This document shows, piece by piece, positions 40,853-47,948 of a stretch of DNA of 50,448 bases. Source of the DNA: Candidatus Tayloriibacteriota bacterium (GTDB lineage: Bacteria > Patescibacteriota > Minisyncoccia > Phycocordibacterales > CAIRYW01); assembly GCA_028286725.1 (NCBI GenBank), contig JAQBQZ010000005.1, positions 1 through 50,448 on the forward strand. Direction: 5' to 3'. The position numbers and the translations under genes are program-made. Numbering within the stretch: position 1 is the stretch's first letter; each line of letters begins with the position of its first letter. The notes beneath the pieces are model-generated. The model was not told the DNA's origin. It saw nothing but the letters and a program-made list of their open reading frames with translations, and searched no databases.

Positions 40853-40881
40853 AGTTTAGGGTAATGCGGGGGTTTAGTTAA
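40853..40881 (-). promoter_or_regulatory. Promoter for the 119-aa gene
   Basis: On the minus strand, -35 TTAACT (40876-40881), 17 nt, -10 TAAACT (40853-40858). Start near 40846, leader about 26 nt. Confidence 0.5.
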
Positions 40882-40904
40882 TTTTATTGTATGTTTATAC
40901 ATTT

Positions 40905-40933
40905 TTGACACAAAATGTAATATTTGATACAAT
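40905..40933 (+). promoter_or_regulatory. Consensus promoter of a leaderless gene
   Basis: -35 TTGACA (40905-40910), exactly 17 nt, extended -10 TGaTACAAT (hexamer 40928-40933). ATG 40941 lies 7 nt later, where the +1 is expected. It is the clearest leaderless case because both hexamers are near consensus. Confidence 0.75.
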
Positions 40934-40940
40934 ATGGCAA

Positions 40941-41585
40941 ATGATAAAAATTCCCGACATAGTAAAAGAAATTTTGTATTCATCTGAAGTGGCACTCAGT
41001 GCTTTTTATGAGGGCTATTTAAATCTTTCTTCGTACGCGGTATCAATAAAAGCGGAAGTTGAAAGTAAGACAAAAAAGAAAGTAAGACTCGGAACTATTG
41101 TTGTCGCACTGTCTAGATTAAAGAAAGGTCTTCGTATACCTAAAAAAATTATCCCAGATGTAAAAATAGAGGATTTATCAATAAGGCAAGGATTGATTGA
41201 GATAACTTTCAATAAAACTCCTGAAAATATATCAAAGTTGAAATTATTGAATGATAAAAGTGATACTCATAATAAATATATTTTAGTGAGTCAGGGTGCC
41301 GGGGAAATATCAATTATTACTCATGTTGCAATGAAAGATTATATTCTTAAAGTGTTCAAGGATAGTCCAAAGGCAATTATTGATTCTTTATCAAGTGTCA
41401 CAATTAGATTTGGTGCTGATTACATTAATACTTCAAATGTTATTTATAAATTTGTGAGGGAATTAGCTTTGAAAACAGTAGTTATTGTTGAGATTATTTC
41501 TACCTACTCCGAATTAAGTTTTATTGTTTTTGATAGAGATGGTGCCAAGGTGCTAGAGATACTTGGAAAAAATATTGTCAGATAG
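40941..41585 (+). CDS. Protein with ACT-like C-terminal domain, possible regulator
   Basis: 214 aa from ATG 40941; the 40887 start in the track would lie upstream of the promoter. The N-terminal part (YEGYLNLSSYAVSIKAEVESKTKKKVRLGTIVVALSRLKKG) resembles a helix-turn-helix. The C-terminal part (SSVTIRFGADYINTSNVIYKFVRELALKTVVIVEIISTYSELSFIVFDRDGAKVLEIL) follows the aspartokinase-type ACT pattern, beta-alpha-beta-beta-alpha with 'i.iist.sels.vv...da...l'. An amino-acid-sensing regulator is therefore likely, but the ligand is unknown. It is AT-rich with core-type codons and is followed by a strong terminator. Confidence 0.5.
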   Translation: MIKIPDIVKEILYSSEVALSAFYEGYLNLSSYAVSIKAEVESKTKKKVRLGTIVVALSRLKKGLRIPKKIIPDVKIEDLSIRQGLIEITFNKTPENISKLKLLNDKSDTHNKYILVSQGAGEISIITHVAMKDYILKVFKDSPKAIIDSLSSVTIRFGADYINTSNVIYKFVRELALKTVVIVEIISTYSELSFIVFDRDGAKVLEILGKNIVR

Positions 41586-41606
41586 GTATTTGTGAATAAA
41601 TAAACT

Positions 41607-41646
41607 CAAAATGCGCAGCATCCAAAGAATGCTGCGCATTTTGTTG
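41607..41646. terminator. Terminator after the ACT-like gene
   Basis: CAAAATGCGCAGCAT pairs perfectly over 15 bp with ATGCTGCGCATTTTG. Confidence 0.93.
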
Positions 41647-41671
41647 ACAGAAGTTGGAAATGCTATATAAA
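41644..41671 (+). promoter_or_regulatory. Promoter for the gene at 41778
   Basis: -35 TTGACA (41644-41649), 16 nt, -10 TATAAA (41666-41671). Start near 41678, leader about 100 nt. Confidence 0.55.
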
Positions 41672-41701
41672 TAGAGAAATCGAGTTCTTTTAAATGTGTG
41701 T

Positions 41702-41746
41702 ACCACAGCCAAAAGTCTTTTAAAATAGAAGTTTTTTGGCTGTGGT
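41702..41746 (+). promoter_or_regulatory. Leader hairpin upstream of the gene at 41778
   Basis: ACCACAGCCAAAA pairs perfectly over 13 bp with TTTTGGCTGTGGT across a 19-nt AU-rich loop. It lies inside the predicted leader, about 30 nt before the start codon. No U-run follows, so it is not a standard terminator. It could be a regulatory leader or a protein-binding site. Confidence 0.6.
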
Positions 41747-41777
41747 AATGAATACTATGGTCAACTAATCAATTCTT

Positions 41778-42248
41778 ATGAAACTTTTTTTTGCAATTTC
41801 AGTTTTGAGGCATGGTGAACGTGCTTACTTTCGGGAGTTTGAGGATCTGCTGGTGACGGCACTCGAGCACTCCCATCTCCAGATGCCGACATTGGATGAT
41901 TACGAAAAACTGTTGCTTCCCAAAATTCCGCCTAAATCTGACGTTCCGTTTTTTGATGAGTATTTGGAAATCGTGCATGCAAAAAATGCCGCACTCTTTC
42001 CTCAACTCGTCTGGCTCCCAGATCGCCGGTGGCAAGACTCAGAGATTCAGGGTAAATTTAGCTCACTTGGTTGTGCTGGGGACAGGCTTGTGTTTCATCG
42101 ATCTGTTGTGAGGGGTACCCACCCTTACACTCCACATTCAATGATATCTTTTGTCTTTCGAAACGGAAGGTGGATTCATGATGTGATCGGTCCGTTGACA
42201 AAGTTAACCGATCGCTGTTTTGGATTGATTGTCTTGCCGGAGAAGTAA
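41778..42248 (+). CDS. Hypothetical protein
   Basis: 156 aa, not recognised. MKLFFAISVLRHGERAYFREFEDLLVTALEHSHL has an RHGE stretch like the phosphohistidine-fold (RHGE/RHG) motif, but the rest (PDRRWQDSEIQGKFSSLGCAGDRLVFHRSVVRGTHPYTPHSMISFVFRNGRWIHDVIGPLTKLTD) does not follow the histidine-phosphatase pattern, so I do not assign it. It appears cytoplasmic. The codons are mixed-Arg. It has a promoter with a structured leader of about 100 nt and its own terminator. Confidence 0.6.
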   Translation: MKLFFAISVLRHGERAYFREFEDLLVTALEHSHLQMPTLDDYEKLLLPKIPPKSDVPFFDEYLEIVHAKNAALFPQLVWLPDRRWQDSEIQGKFSSLGCAGDRLVFHRSVVRGTHPYTPHSMISFVFRNGRWIHDVIGPLTKLTDRCFGLIVLPEK

Positions 42249-42267
42249 TCATACACATTTATTCTCG

Positions 42268-42301
42268 AAGTGACGCGTAGCAATACGTGCCACTTTTTTT
42301 T
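42268..42301 (+). terminator. Terminator after the gene at 42248
   Basis: AAGTG..CGCGTA pairs with TACGTG..CACTT with one mismatch, around GCAA. Eight T residues follow. Confidence 0.8.
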
Positions 42302-42323
42302 ATTCAAAATTTTAATAATAATT

Positions 42324-42423
42324 TTAGGATAAAATGCGAGTCCTAAGTTTAATTTAAAATTAAGTAATAATCGTCTGTAACACCGGTGCGGAGTTTGTAT
42401 TTACCCTTATTTTGTAATATAAT
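42324..42423 (+). promoter_or_regulatory. ndk promoter region
   Basis: The main promoter is -35 TTGTAT (42395-42400), 17 nt, -10 TATAAT (42418-42423), start near 42430, leader about 50 nt. Upstream, an inverted repeat TTAGGA/TCCTAA (42324-42346) flanks a TAAAAT, possibly a second, operator-controlled promoter. Confidence 0.55.
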
Positions 42424-42478
42424 CCTCATATTATTCTTAATTCGTAATACTTGATTAGTATCGATATTTTATACATAT

Positions 42479-43078
42479 ATGCACCCAAAAAAGGAACGAA
42501 CATTTGTGATTATTAAACCAGACGGAATCCAGAGAAGTCTCGTAGGAGAGATTATTGGACGATTCGAAAGAACTGGACTCAAGGTTGTGGGAATGAAATT
42601 CGGAATGCTCGACAAGGCAAAGATCTGGACGCACTACGGTAAGGACGATGCGTGGTTCCTCAAAAAAGGAACAAAGATTGCAGAAGACCGAAAGGCTGCA
42701 GGAATGGTTGTAGACAAAGAACCAATTGATTACGGAAAAGATATCATCCGAGCTCTCGAGAAGTTTATGACAGCTTGTCCTGTTGTATCTTTGGTACTTG
42801 AAGGTAACCAGGCAGTAGCGGTAGTGACAAAGCTTGTGGGAACTACAGAGCCAACTACAAGTGATGTAGGAACTATCAGAGGAGATCTTACTCTCGATAG
42901 TTATCAGATCGCTGCAGTAGATGACCGAGCAGTGCGAAATCTTATCCACTGTTCAGATACAGTAGAGAATGCAAACAATGAAATCGCTCTCTGGTTCGAA
43001 GAAAAGGATCTTTTCAACTACCGAGTAGTTGCAGATGCGATACTTTACGATATTAACTTGGATGGAATCCTAGAGTAG
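42479..43078 (+). CDS. ndk: Nucleoside diphosphate kinase, extended form
   Basis: 199 aa against about 140 in most bacteria. TFVIIKPDGIQRSLVGEIIGRFERTGLKVVGMKF is the standard start, and RGDLT..., RNLIHCSD with the phosphorylated His, and NEIALWFEE form the end. The extra 40-50 residues are an insert in the middle (HYGKDDAWFLKKGTKIAEDRKA...EPIDYGKDIIRALEKF). The enzyme moves gamma-phosphate between NTPs and NDPs. Insert-bearing NDKs are known in CPR and some archaea. It has a stand-alone unit with terminator. Confidence 0.93.
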   Translation: MHPKKERTFVIIKPDGIQRSLVGEIIGRFERTGLKVVGMKFGMLDKAKIWTHYGKDDAWFLKKGTKIAEDRKAAGMVVDKEPIDYGKDIIRALEKFMTACPVVSLVLEGNQAVAVVTKLVGTTEPTTSDVGTIRGDLTLDSYQIAAVDDRAVRNLIHCSDTVENANNEIALWFEEKDLFNYRVVADAILYDINLDGILE

Positions 43079-43090
43079 GAAGTAAAAAAT

Positions 43091-43127
43091 AAAAAAGCAC
43101 CGCGGCAAAGCCTCGGTGCTTTTTTTA
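43091..43127 (+). terminator. Terminator after ndk
   Basis: GCACCGcGGC pairs with GCCtCGGTGC around AAA; seven T residues follow. Confidence 0.88.
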
Positions 43128-43147
43128 TTTCTTCTTGTCTTTCAATA

Positions 43148-43180
43148 AAAAAATACCACACCTTTCGGTGCGGTATTTAG
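43148..43180 (-). terminator. Terminator of the infC-rpmI-rplT operon
   Basis: ATACC.CACC pairs with GGTG.GGTAT around TTTC. Read on the minus strand it ends in TTTTTTTATTG. It lies 20 nt from the ndk terminator. Confidence 0.85.
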
Positions 43181-43188
43181 TTTTGGGA

Positions 43189-43533
43189 TTACTTCGTCTT
43201 CTCTACGATCTTACTGAAGATTGCTGGATGACTTTCTGCAAGTCCTGAGAGGATCTTTCGGTCGAGAGCGATGTTCGCTTTCTTGAGTCCTCCAATAAAC
43301 TTACTGTATGAGATTCCAGAACCTAGAAGTCCTGCTCCAATTCGTACATTGAAAAGCTGTCGTCGATCAGTCTTCTTGTCTCGTCGGTGTGCGAAAGCGT
43401 AAGTACCAGCGTGAGCGATAGCTTCGATAGCCATTTTCTCCTTTGTACTTCGTCCAAATCGGTATCCTTTAACCTGTTTGAGGACATTCTTTCGTGATTT
43501 ATTTGCGTTTACTCCTTTTTTTACTCTTGTCAT
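43189..43533 (-). CDS. rplT: Ribosomal protein bL20
   Basis: 114 aa. MTRVKKGVNANKSRKNVLKQVKGYRFGRSTKEKMAIEAIAHAGTYAFAHRRDKKTDRRQLF is the conserved basic N-terminal half, followed by KFIGGLKKANIALDRKILSGLAESHPAIF. L20 starts 50S assembly and, in E. coli, represses its own operon. It is last in infC-rpmI-rplT, a conserved order. No Shine-Dalgarno sequence is seen. Confidence 0.97.
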   Translation of the reverse strand: MTRVKKGVNANKSRKNVLKQVKGYRFGRSTKEKMAIEAIAHAGTYAFAHRRDKKTDRRQLFNVRIGAGLLGSGISYSKFIGGLKKANIALDRKILSGLAESHPAIFSKIVEKTK

Positions 43534-43565
43534 ATTGTTTTCTTAATTTTAGTAGTGGTCCGTAA

Positions 43566-43754
43566 TTACTTACTTTTTGTGATAAATCTTCGAATGTCTC
43601 TCTGTGACATAGGGAAGTCTGTTGATCGTTTCTTATTCAACTGCTTGTTTCGAGATTCCTTCGCATTAAAATGGTTTTGACCAGCTTTTCGAGCTTTGAT
43701 CTTACCGTTCTTTGTGACCTTTAGTCTCTTTGCAAATGATTTGTTTGTTTTCAT
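43566..43754 (-). CDS. rpmI: Ribosomal protein bL35
   Basis: 62 aa. MKTNKSFAKRLKVTKNGKIKARKAGQNHFNAKESRNKQLNKKRS matches the L35 pattern 'mKTkksaaKRfk.T.~Gk.k...a...H....ks.k.kr.l'. It lies between infC and rplT on the minus strand with spacers of 19 and 32 nt. Basic, small and normal in length. Confidence 0.95.
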   Translation of the reverse strand: MKTNKSFAKRLKVTKNGKIKARKAGQNHFNAKESRNKQLNKKRSTDFPMSQRDIRRFITKSK

Positions 43755-43773
43755 CTTGTTATTTTATAAATTA

Positions 43774-44280
43774 TTATTTGTCTTTTTCTATGACGATACT
43801 GAGTCCTTTTGGAGATTTCTTTGCTTCTTCTGTGATCTTGAATGATACAGATATAAGGCGAAGAATTCTATCAAGTCTCTCTTTCAAAAAATTCACTTCA
43901 AGATACTTTGATCTACCTGTAAGGAATAGATCTATTCTGATCTTATTGCCTTCGGCAAGCCATTCAGATGCTTTTTTAGCCTTGAGAGCCAGGTCATGGT
44001 CGCCTGTACCTATCTTTACTTGGAGATTTTTAACCTCTACTGTATGAGATTTTGACTTCTGGACCTTGAGTTTTTTGTTTGCCTCGTATAAGAATTTACC
44101 ATAATCTGAGATTTTTGCAATAGGTGGAACGGCATTAGGGGAGATCTCAATGAGATCGAGGCTTGCTTCATGAGCTTTGTCCATTGCCTCAGAAAAGCTT
44201 AAAACACCAAGGTTTTCGCCTTGAGATCCAATTACTCTGAGTTCCTTTGCTCTTATTTGATGATTTATTCTTGCGTCCAC
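43774..44280 (-). CDS. infC: Translation initiation factor IF-3
   Basis: 168 aa from a GTG start at 44280 (GTG GAC GCA AGA ATA AAT). NHQIRAKELRVIGSQGENLGVLSFSEAMDKAHEASLDLIEISPNAVPPIAKISDYGKFLYE is the N-domain and linker; IGTGDHDLALKAKKASEWLAEGNKIRIDLFLTGR is the C-domain. IF-3 tests start-codon pairing and splits ribosomes. Rare start codons are a known autoregulation device of infC; GTG is mild compared with ATT. The predicted mRNA start leaves about 20 nt of leader. Confidence 0.95.
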   Translation of the reverse strand: MDARINHQIRAKELRVIGSQGENLGVLSFSEAMDKAHEASLDLIEISPNAVPPIAKISDYGKFLYEANKKLKVQKSKSHTVEVKNLQVKIGTGDHDLALKAKKASEWLAEGNKIRIDLFLTGRSKYLEVNFLKERLDRILRLISVSFKITEEAKKSPKGLSIVIEKDK

Positions 44281-44306
44281 TGTTGTTGTAGGTCTTATTG
44301 ACTATA

Positions 44307-44335
44307 AATATAGCAGAAAATTTGCAAAATGACAA
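44307..44335 (-). promoter_or_regulatory. infC operon promoter
   Basis: On the minus strand, -35 TTGTCA (44330-44335), 17 nt, extended -10 TGcTATATT (hexamer 44307-44312). Start near 44300. Unlike the other ribosomal units it has no 5' hairpin. Confidence 0.65.
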
Positions 44336-44366
44336 TAAGTCCTGTGCTTTGTGACTCATTTTTTGG

Positions 44367-44372
44367 TATAAT
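44367..44372 (+). promoter_or_regulatory. -10 box before the gene at 44379
   Basis: TATAAT ends 6 nt before ATG 44379, leaderless spacing, divergent from infC. Confidence 0.55.
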
Positions 44373-44378
44373 TTCTCC

Positions 44379-44690
44379 ATGCCCATTATACCCAAAAGCT
44401 CAAAAGTTAAGTTTGTACTCATTGTTCTTTTTTTACTTATTATCGGTTCTGGATTTTATTTCAAAGCTCGAGATGCGAGAGCTCCAATTGTAGTCAGTAT
44501 ACCTGTTGCAGAAGATGATTCGAATGCGAGCTATCTCGATGGTCAGATGGAGGATGGAGTACTCTTTGATGATTCGAATGTTTCCACTTCGACTGCTACG
44601 AGTACAACAGCAACAACTACTAAAGGTAGCAAAAACACTAAAGAACTTGCCACTACAACTACCACAACGACTACAAAAACAGGTATATAG
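44379..44690 (+). CDS. Small membrane-anchored Thr-rich protein
   Basis: 103 aa, not recognised. One N-terminal membrane helix or uncleaved signal (VKFVLIVLFLLIIGSGFYF) precedes an acidic extracellular segment (AEDDSNASYLDGQMEDGVLFDD) and a Ser/Thr low-complexity tail (STSTATSTTATTTKG, TTTTTTTTKTG). Thr-rich stretches of this kind often act as cell-wall spacers. It is divergently transcribed from infC. Confidence 0.7.
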   Translation: MPIIPKSSKVKFVLIVLFLLIIGSGFYFKARDARAPIVVSIPVAEDDSNASYLDGQMEDGVLFDDSNVSTSTATSTTATTTKGSKNTKELATTTTTTTTKTGI

Positions 44691-44716
44691 ATATCACTTT
44701 GGTTCAAAAAAAACAT

Positions 44717-44736
44717 ATGTAAGGTTAACTTTACAT
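44717..44736. promoter_or_regulatory. Candidate operator upstream of the XRE regulator
   Basis: ATGTAAGGTTAACTTTACAT is a 20-bp palindrome with one mismatch per half-site pair. It matches the operator at 45331-45350 in 18 of 20 positions. It lies about 20 nt upstream of a TAGTAT -10 (44755-44760) that ends 4 nt before the regulator's ATG. Confidence 0.7.
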
Positions 44737-44764
44737 GCCGAGGTGGCTATGCAATAGTATTGTC

Positions 44765-44968
44765 ATGTCACAAGTAATCATAAATAAACTTATTCATTAT
44801 AGAACCAGTCTGAATCTGACTCAGGAGGACTTGGCAGTGAAACTTGGTGTCACTCGTCAGACGATTATTGCGATTGAGAAGGGTAACTACACACCATCCC
44901 TCCTTCTCGCTCTCAAGGTATCTGGTTTCTTTAAGGTGCCAGTTGAAAAGATTTTTAATTTAAAATAA
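44765..44968 (+). CDS. XRE-family HTH transcriptional regulator
   Basis: 67 aa from ATG 44765, almost nothing but the HTH: KLIHYRTSLNLTQEDLAVKLGVTRQTIIAIEKGNYTPSLLLALKVSGFFKVPVEKIFNL. This is the compact YgzD-like class, typically encoded beside a membrane protein. The operator candidate upstream suggests autoregulation, and a second copy controls the DipZ gene. The start 44735 in the track would precede the -10. The next gene begins 5 nt after its stop. Confidence 0.92.
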   Translation: MSQVIINKLIHYRTSLNLTQEDLAVKLGVTRQTIIAIEKGNYTPSLLLALKVSGFFKVPVEKIFNLK

Positions 44969-44973
44969 TAATT

Positions 44974-45327
44974 ATGAAAAAAGAAATTATCATTACATCC
45001 CTCCTTACTGCACTCCTCGCATTTTTTACAATCGGAGGTGATAGGCTGCTCTCTCATTTTATGCTGATGTGGGTCTGCATTGCTTTTACTTTTATCTTTC
45101 TGTTTGGAGTAATCTTTTTTCTTAAAGAAAAGCCACAAGACGAAAGAGAGCTTCAGCATTACATGGATGCGGACAGAAAGGCTTATATGTTTGGAAGTAT
45201 TTGTTTGGCTGTGGTTATTGTTCATCAGGGTATATGGGGCGTGATTGAACCGCTTTTTCCCGTGGTGCTTTTGGCTATGGTTTTATCTCGCGCAATCTTT
45301 CTTGGTTCAAATAGAAGTCACCATTAA
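44974..45327 (+). CDS. DUF2178-like small membrane protein
   Basis: 117 aa. Four membrane helices in two pairs: ITSLLTALLAFFTIGG with LMWVCIAFTFIFLFGVIFFL, then SICLAVVIVHQGIWGV with LFPVVLLAMVLSRAIFLG. Between them is a polar loop KEKPQDERELQHYMDADRKAY, similar to the 'DERe..i...A.r.ay' loop of DUF2178-type proteins, which are often partnered with a small XRE regulator. It overlaps the same transcript as the regulator. The function is unknown; a membrane sensor or antagonist of the HTH protein is a reasonable guess. Confidence 0.6.
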   Translation: MKKEIIITSLLTALLAFFTIGGDRLLSHFMLMWVCIAFTFIFLFGVIFFLKEKPQDERELQHYMDADRKAYMFGSICLAVVIVHQGIWGVIEPLFPVVLLAMVLSRAIFLGSNRSHH

Positions 45328-45330
45328 TTT

Positions 45331-45366
45331 ATGTAAAGTTGACTTTACATTTGGAAGTCATATAAT
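45331..45366 (+). promoter_or_regulatory. dipZ promoter with operator over the -35
   Basis: ATGTAAAGTTGACTTTACAT (45331-45350) is a palindrome with 9-bp perfect arms. Its centre contains the -35 TTGACT (45339-45344); 16 nt later is -10 TATAAT (45361-45366). A regulator bound here would block RNA polymerase. Start near 45373, leader about 22 nt. Confidence 0.75.
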
Positions 45367-45394
45367 TACTCTATATCAAGTAATTAAATAATTT

Positions 45395-47206
45395 ATGTTT
45401 TTTGTACTCATCTCATTTGTTGCCGGTATTCTTACGGTTCTTGCACCCTGCGTACTTCCGCTTCTACCTGTCATTATTGGAAGTTCAGTTTCAGATGTGC
45501 GTTCAAAATTAAAGCCATATATAATTACACTCTCGCTTACTGTGTCTGTGATTTTGTTCACGCTTATTTTGAAGGTTGCGACAATTTTTATTGATATTCC
45601 TCCAACGTTCTGGCAATATCTCTCGGGTGGAATTTTGATCATATTTGGACTCATTACTTTGTTTCCAACACGATGGGAAAAGTTTTCAATCAAACTCAAT
45701 CTCATGTTGAGCAGAAAATCTAACAAGTTGCTTGCTCAAGGTGTAAAGAAAGAAAGTTTTTGGGGCGACATTATTATCGGCGCATCTTTGGGTCCCGTGT
45801 TTTCTTCTTGTAGTCCTACATACTTTGTGATTCTTGCCACTGTGCTTCCTCAGAGTTTTGGAAAGGGTCTTATTGATTTAATTGCATATTCGCTCGGGCT
45901 TTCTCTCTCGCTTCTTCTCATTTCAAAACTTGGACAAAAGCTTGTTGGACGACTTGAAGGTGTTTCAAATCCAGAAGGGTGGTTCAAAAAAACGCTTGGA
46001 GTAATATTTCTTCTTGTTGGTATTTTTGTGGCGACAGGTTATGACAAAGTGGTTCAGTCTTATCTCATAGAGCACAGCGTTTTTGATGTTACAAGGATTG
46101 AAGAGAATTATCTTCTACCAAATGCAACGAACAATACTCAAAATTCTATTTCTACAGGATCGGATGCTTCAACAACAAATGAAGATACTTCAAATGCAAT
46201 GGCGGCAACAAGTACATCGAATGCTGCTGGAGAAAAAGTTTCAAAACCTTCATTTCTTACATCTGCTCAAAAAAGTCTCAAATATTCAAAATACAAGGAA
46301 CTCGTCAATCCAAGCGGGTTTGTAAACAGTGATCCGTTTCAGCTCAAGGATATTGTTGGCAAGAAAGTGATACTTCTCGATGTGATGACTTATAGTTGTA
46401 TCAACTGCCAGCGAACATTTCCATACGCAAATGCGTGGTATGAAAAATATAAAGACAAAGGACTTGAGATTATTGCAATCCATACGCCAGAGTTTGCATT
46501 CGAACACAAGATAGAAAATGTTCGTGAAGCTATGGCGAAGTTCGGAATCAAATTCCCGGTTGTACTCGATAATGATTATGGAACTTGGAATGCATACGGT
46601 AATCAGTATTGGCCACGAAAATATCTTATTGATATTGATGGATATGTGACATATGATCATATTGGAGAAGGTGGATATGATGAGACTGAAGCGCAGATCA
46701 AAAAAGCACTCGAGGAGCGAGCAGAAAGACTTGGTAATACAAATGATGTGAAACAAATAAGTAATTCAGATGTGAGCTCAGGGATAGTTCCAGCAAAACC
46801 AGACGCGAAAAGCCAGGAGACATATTTCGGAGCATTTCGAAATGATAATTTCTTTGGTAATGGGAATGGTGGAGCGATGTACACTGACACGTTCACACTT
46901 CCAAAAACATTTGAGCCAAATCAATTTTACCTTGATGGTGATTGGACCGTGAATGATCAGTACATAGAGTCAAATGGAAATGCTATTCTCGTATTTAATT
47001 ATGATGCCACAAAGGTGCATCTCGTGGCAGAAGCTCCAAATGGAGCAACAATCAGAATCCAAAACGGACAAGTGAAAAATACCACGTGGATGGATATCAA
47101 AGACGCAACACTCTATACGATAGTAGACAATCCATCGTCACAAAAAAATATTTTTTATCTTTCGGTACCAAAAGGGGTGAGGTTGTATTCGTTGACATTT
47201 AGTTAA
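45395..47206 (+). CDS. dipZ: DipZ-type thiol-disulfide transporter (CcdA-TlpA-C domain)
   Basis: 603 aa with three parts. Residues 1-230 form a CcdA/DsbD-type membrane electron carrier with APCVLPLLPVIIGSS and GPVFSSCSPTYFVIL, the two Cys motifs. A Ser/Thr/Asn-rich linker follows. Then comes a thioredoxin/TlpA-like domain with SCINCQR (CxxC at 335-338) and GTWNAYGNQYWPRKYLIDIDG. The last 140 residues match the DipZ C-terminal jelly-roll type domain (FYLDGDWTVNDQYIES). It moves electrons from cytoplasmic thioredoxin to outside proteins. This three-part architecture is that of M. tuberculosis DipZ. It appears controlled by the XRE operator over its -35. Confidence 0.85.
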   Translation: MFFVLISFVAGILTVLAPCVLPLLPVIIGSSVSDVRSKLKPYIITLSLTVSVILFTLILKVATIFIDIPPTFWQYLSGGILIIFGLITLFPTRWEKFSIKLNLMLSRKSNKLLAQGVKKESFWGDIIIGASLGPVFSSCSPTYFVILATVLPQSFGKGLIDLIAYSLGLSLSLLLISKLGQKLVGRLEGVSNPEGWFKKTLGVIFLLVGIFVATGYDKVVQSYLIEHSVFDVTRIEENYLLPNATNNTQNSISTGSDASTTNEDTSNAMAATSTSNAAGEKVSKPSFLTSAQKSLKYSKYKELVNPSGFVNSDPFQLKDIVGKKVILLDVMTYSCINCQRTFPYANAWYEKYKDKGLEIIAIHTPEFAFEHKIENVREAMAKFGIKFPVVLDNDYGTWNAYGNQYWPRKYLIDIDGYVTYDHIGEGGYDETEAQIKKALEERAERLGNTNDVKQISNSDVSSGIVPAKPDAKSQETYFGAFRNDNFFGNGNGGAMYTDTFTLPKTFEPNQFYLDGDWTVNDQYIESNGNAILVFNYDATKVHLVAEAPNGATIRIQNGQVKNTTWMDIKDATLYTIVDNPSSQKNIFYLSVPKGVRLYSLTFS

Positions 47207-47212
47207 ATAAAA

Positions 47213-47240
47213 AACGTTAGAGGGGTTTTCCTTTAACGTT
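47213..47240 (-). terminator. Terminator for the sigma factor gene
   Basis: AACGTTA..GAGG pairs with CCTT..TAACGTT. On the minus strand TTTTTTATTT follows. The stem includes the sigma gene's stop codon. Confidence 0.75.
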
Positions 47241-47826
47241 TAAGTTGGCCTGCTGCACTGAGCAATCCCAAAAGGTACTGTCTCACATAAAATATCCTAG
47301 AACTCACTGTCCCCAGAGAGATATTGCACTGACGTGCAATCTCGAGGTAAGACATGCATTGGATAAATGAAAGACGGAAGATTGTCTGGTGATCCAAGCT
47401 TAATTCAGCAAAACCCATGTTAATAATGGTTAGTACATCTCCGAATTCCGCCACTTCCGAGGGGGAGCTGGCATGTGTGGGTACACTTTCGATGAATGGT
47501 CCTTGGTCTTCATCTTGAATTAAGCGACCTGCGTGATGTCTTTTTTCGGCTCTGTTGGCATCGAGGGTCACATGAATCGCGATAGTGAAGAGCCAGGTTT
47601 TAAAAGCGGACTCTTTCTTAAATTGATGGCGAAATCTCCATACTTTTAGCATTACCATTTGCACAATGTCATCGATCATATTTTGGTGAGGAGTATGACC
47701 TCGACAGATGTTCTCGATGTAATGAATATTATCTTGCATCAGCTCATTGAAAGCTTCCTTGTCACCAGCTTGCATTTTTTCGACAAGTTCCATCTCACTT
47801 GGGTTCTGTGGTTGTTCGGTTTGCAT
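47233..47826 (-). CDS. ECF-type RNA polymerase sigma factor
   Basis: 197 aa. Sigma-2 is visible as DKEAFNELMQDNIHYIENICRG...IDDIVQMVMLKVWRFRHQFKKESAFKTWLFTIAIHVTLDANR; sigma-4 as FAELSLDHQTIFRLSFIQCMSYLEIARQCNISLGTVSSRIFYVRQYL. It directs RNA polymerase to a stress- or signal-dependent promoter set. No anti-sigma factor is adjacent. Its own promoter on the minus strand is TTGACA-16-TAGGCT (47859-47886). Arg codons are mixed, unlike core genes, so it may be acquired. Confidence 0.9.
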   Translation of the reverse strand: MQTEQPQNPSEMELVEKMQAGDKEAFNELMQDNIHYIENICRGHTPHQNMIDDIVQMVMLKVWRFRHQFKKESAFKTWLFTIAIHVTLDANRAEKRHHAGRLIQDEDQGPFIESVPTHASSPSEVAEFGDVLTIINMGFAELSLDHQTIFRLSFIQCMSYLEIARQCNISLGTVSSRIFYVRQYLLGLLSAAGQLKR

Positions 47827-47858
47827 AGTGCTGTGGGTTGGTTCGTGTTCTACCTAAA

Positions 47859-47886
47859 AGCCTACTCCTCCCATATTCTTTGTCAA
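47859..47886 (-). promoter_or_regulatory. Promoter of the ECF sigma gene
   Basis: On the minus strand, -35 TTGACA (47881-47886), 16 nt, -10 TAGGCT (47859-47864). Leader about 26 nt. Confidence 0.5.
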
Positions 47887-47915
47887 TTTACTACAGTGCA
47901 TATCTTTTTCTCCTT

Positions 47916-47942
47916 TATACTTTCCATTTTCTCCCTTATACT
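47916..47942 (+). promoter_or_regulatory. Tandem TATACT boxes before smpB
   Basis: TATACT at 47916-47921 and again at 47937-47942. The second ends 6 nt before ATG 47949, which is leaderless spacing. Confidence 0.5.
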
Positions 47943-47948
47943 AACCAT

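Noticed and set aside
41778-42248. Histidine phosphatase assignment from RHGE
   Set aside because: The second catalytic His motif and fold pattern of the family are not present at the expected places.
47838-47948. N-terminal extension of SmpB from 47838
   Set aside because: It overlaps the sigma factor promoter and lies before the TATACT box; SmpB homology begins at 47949.
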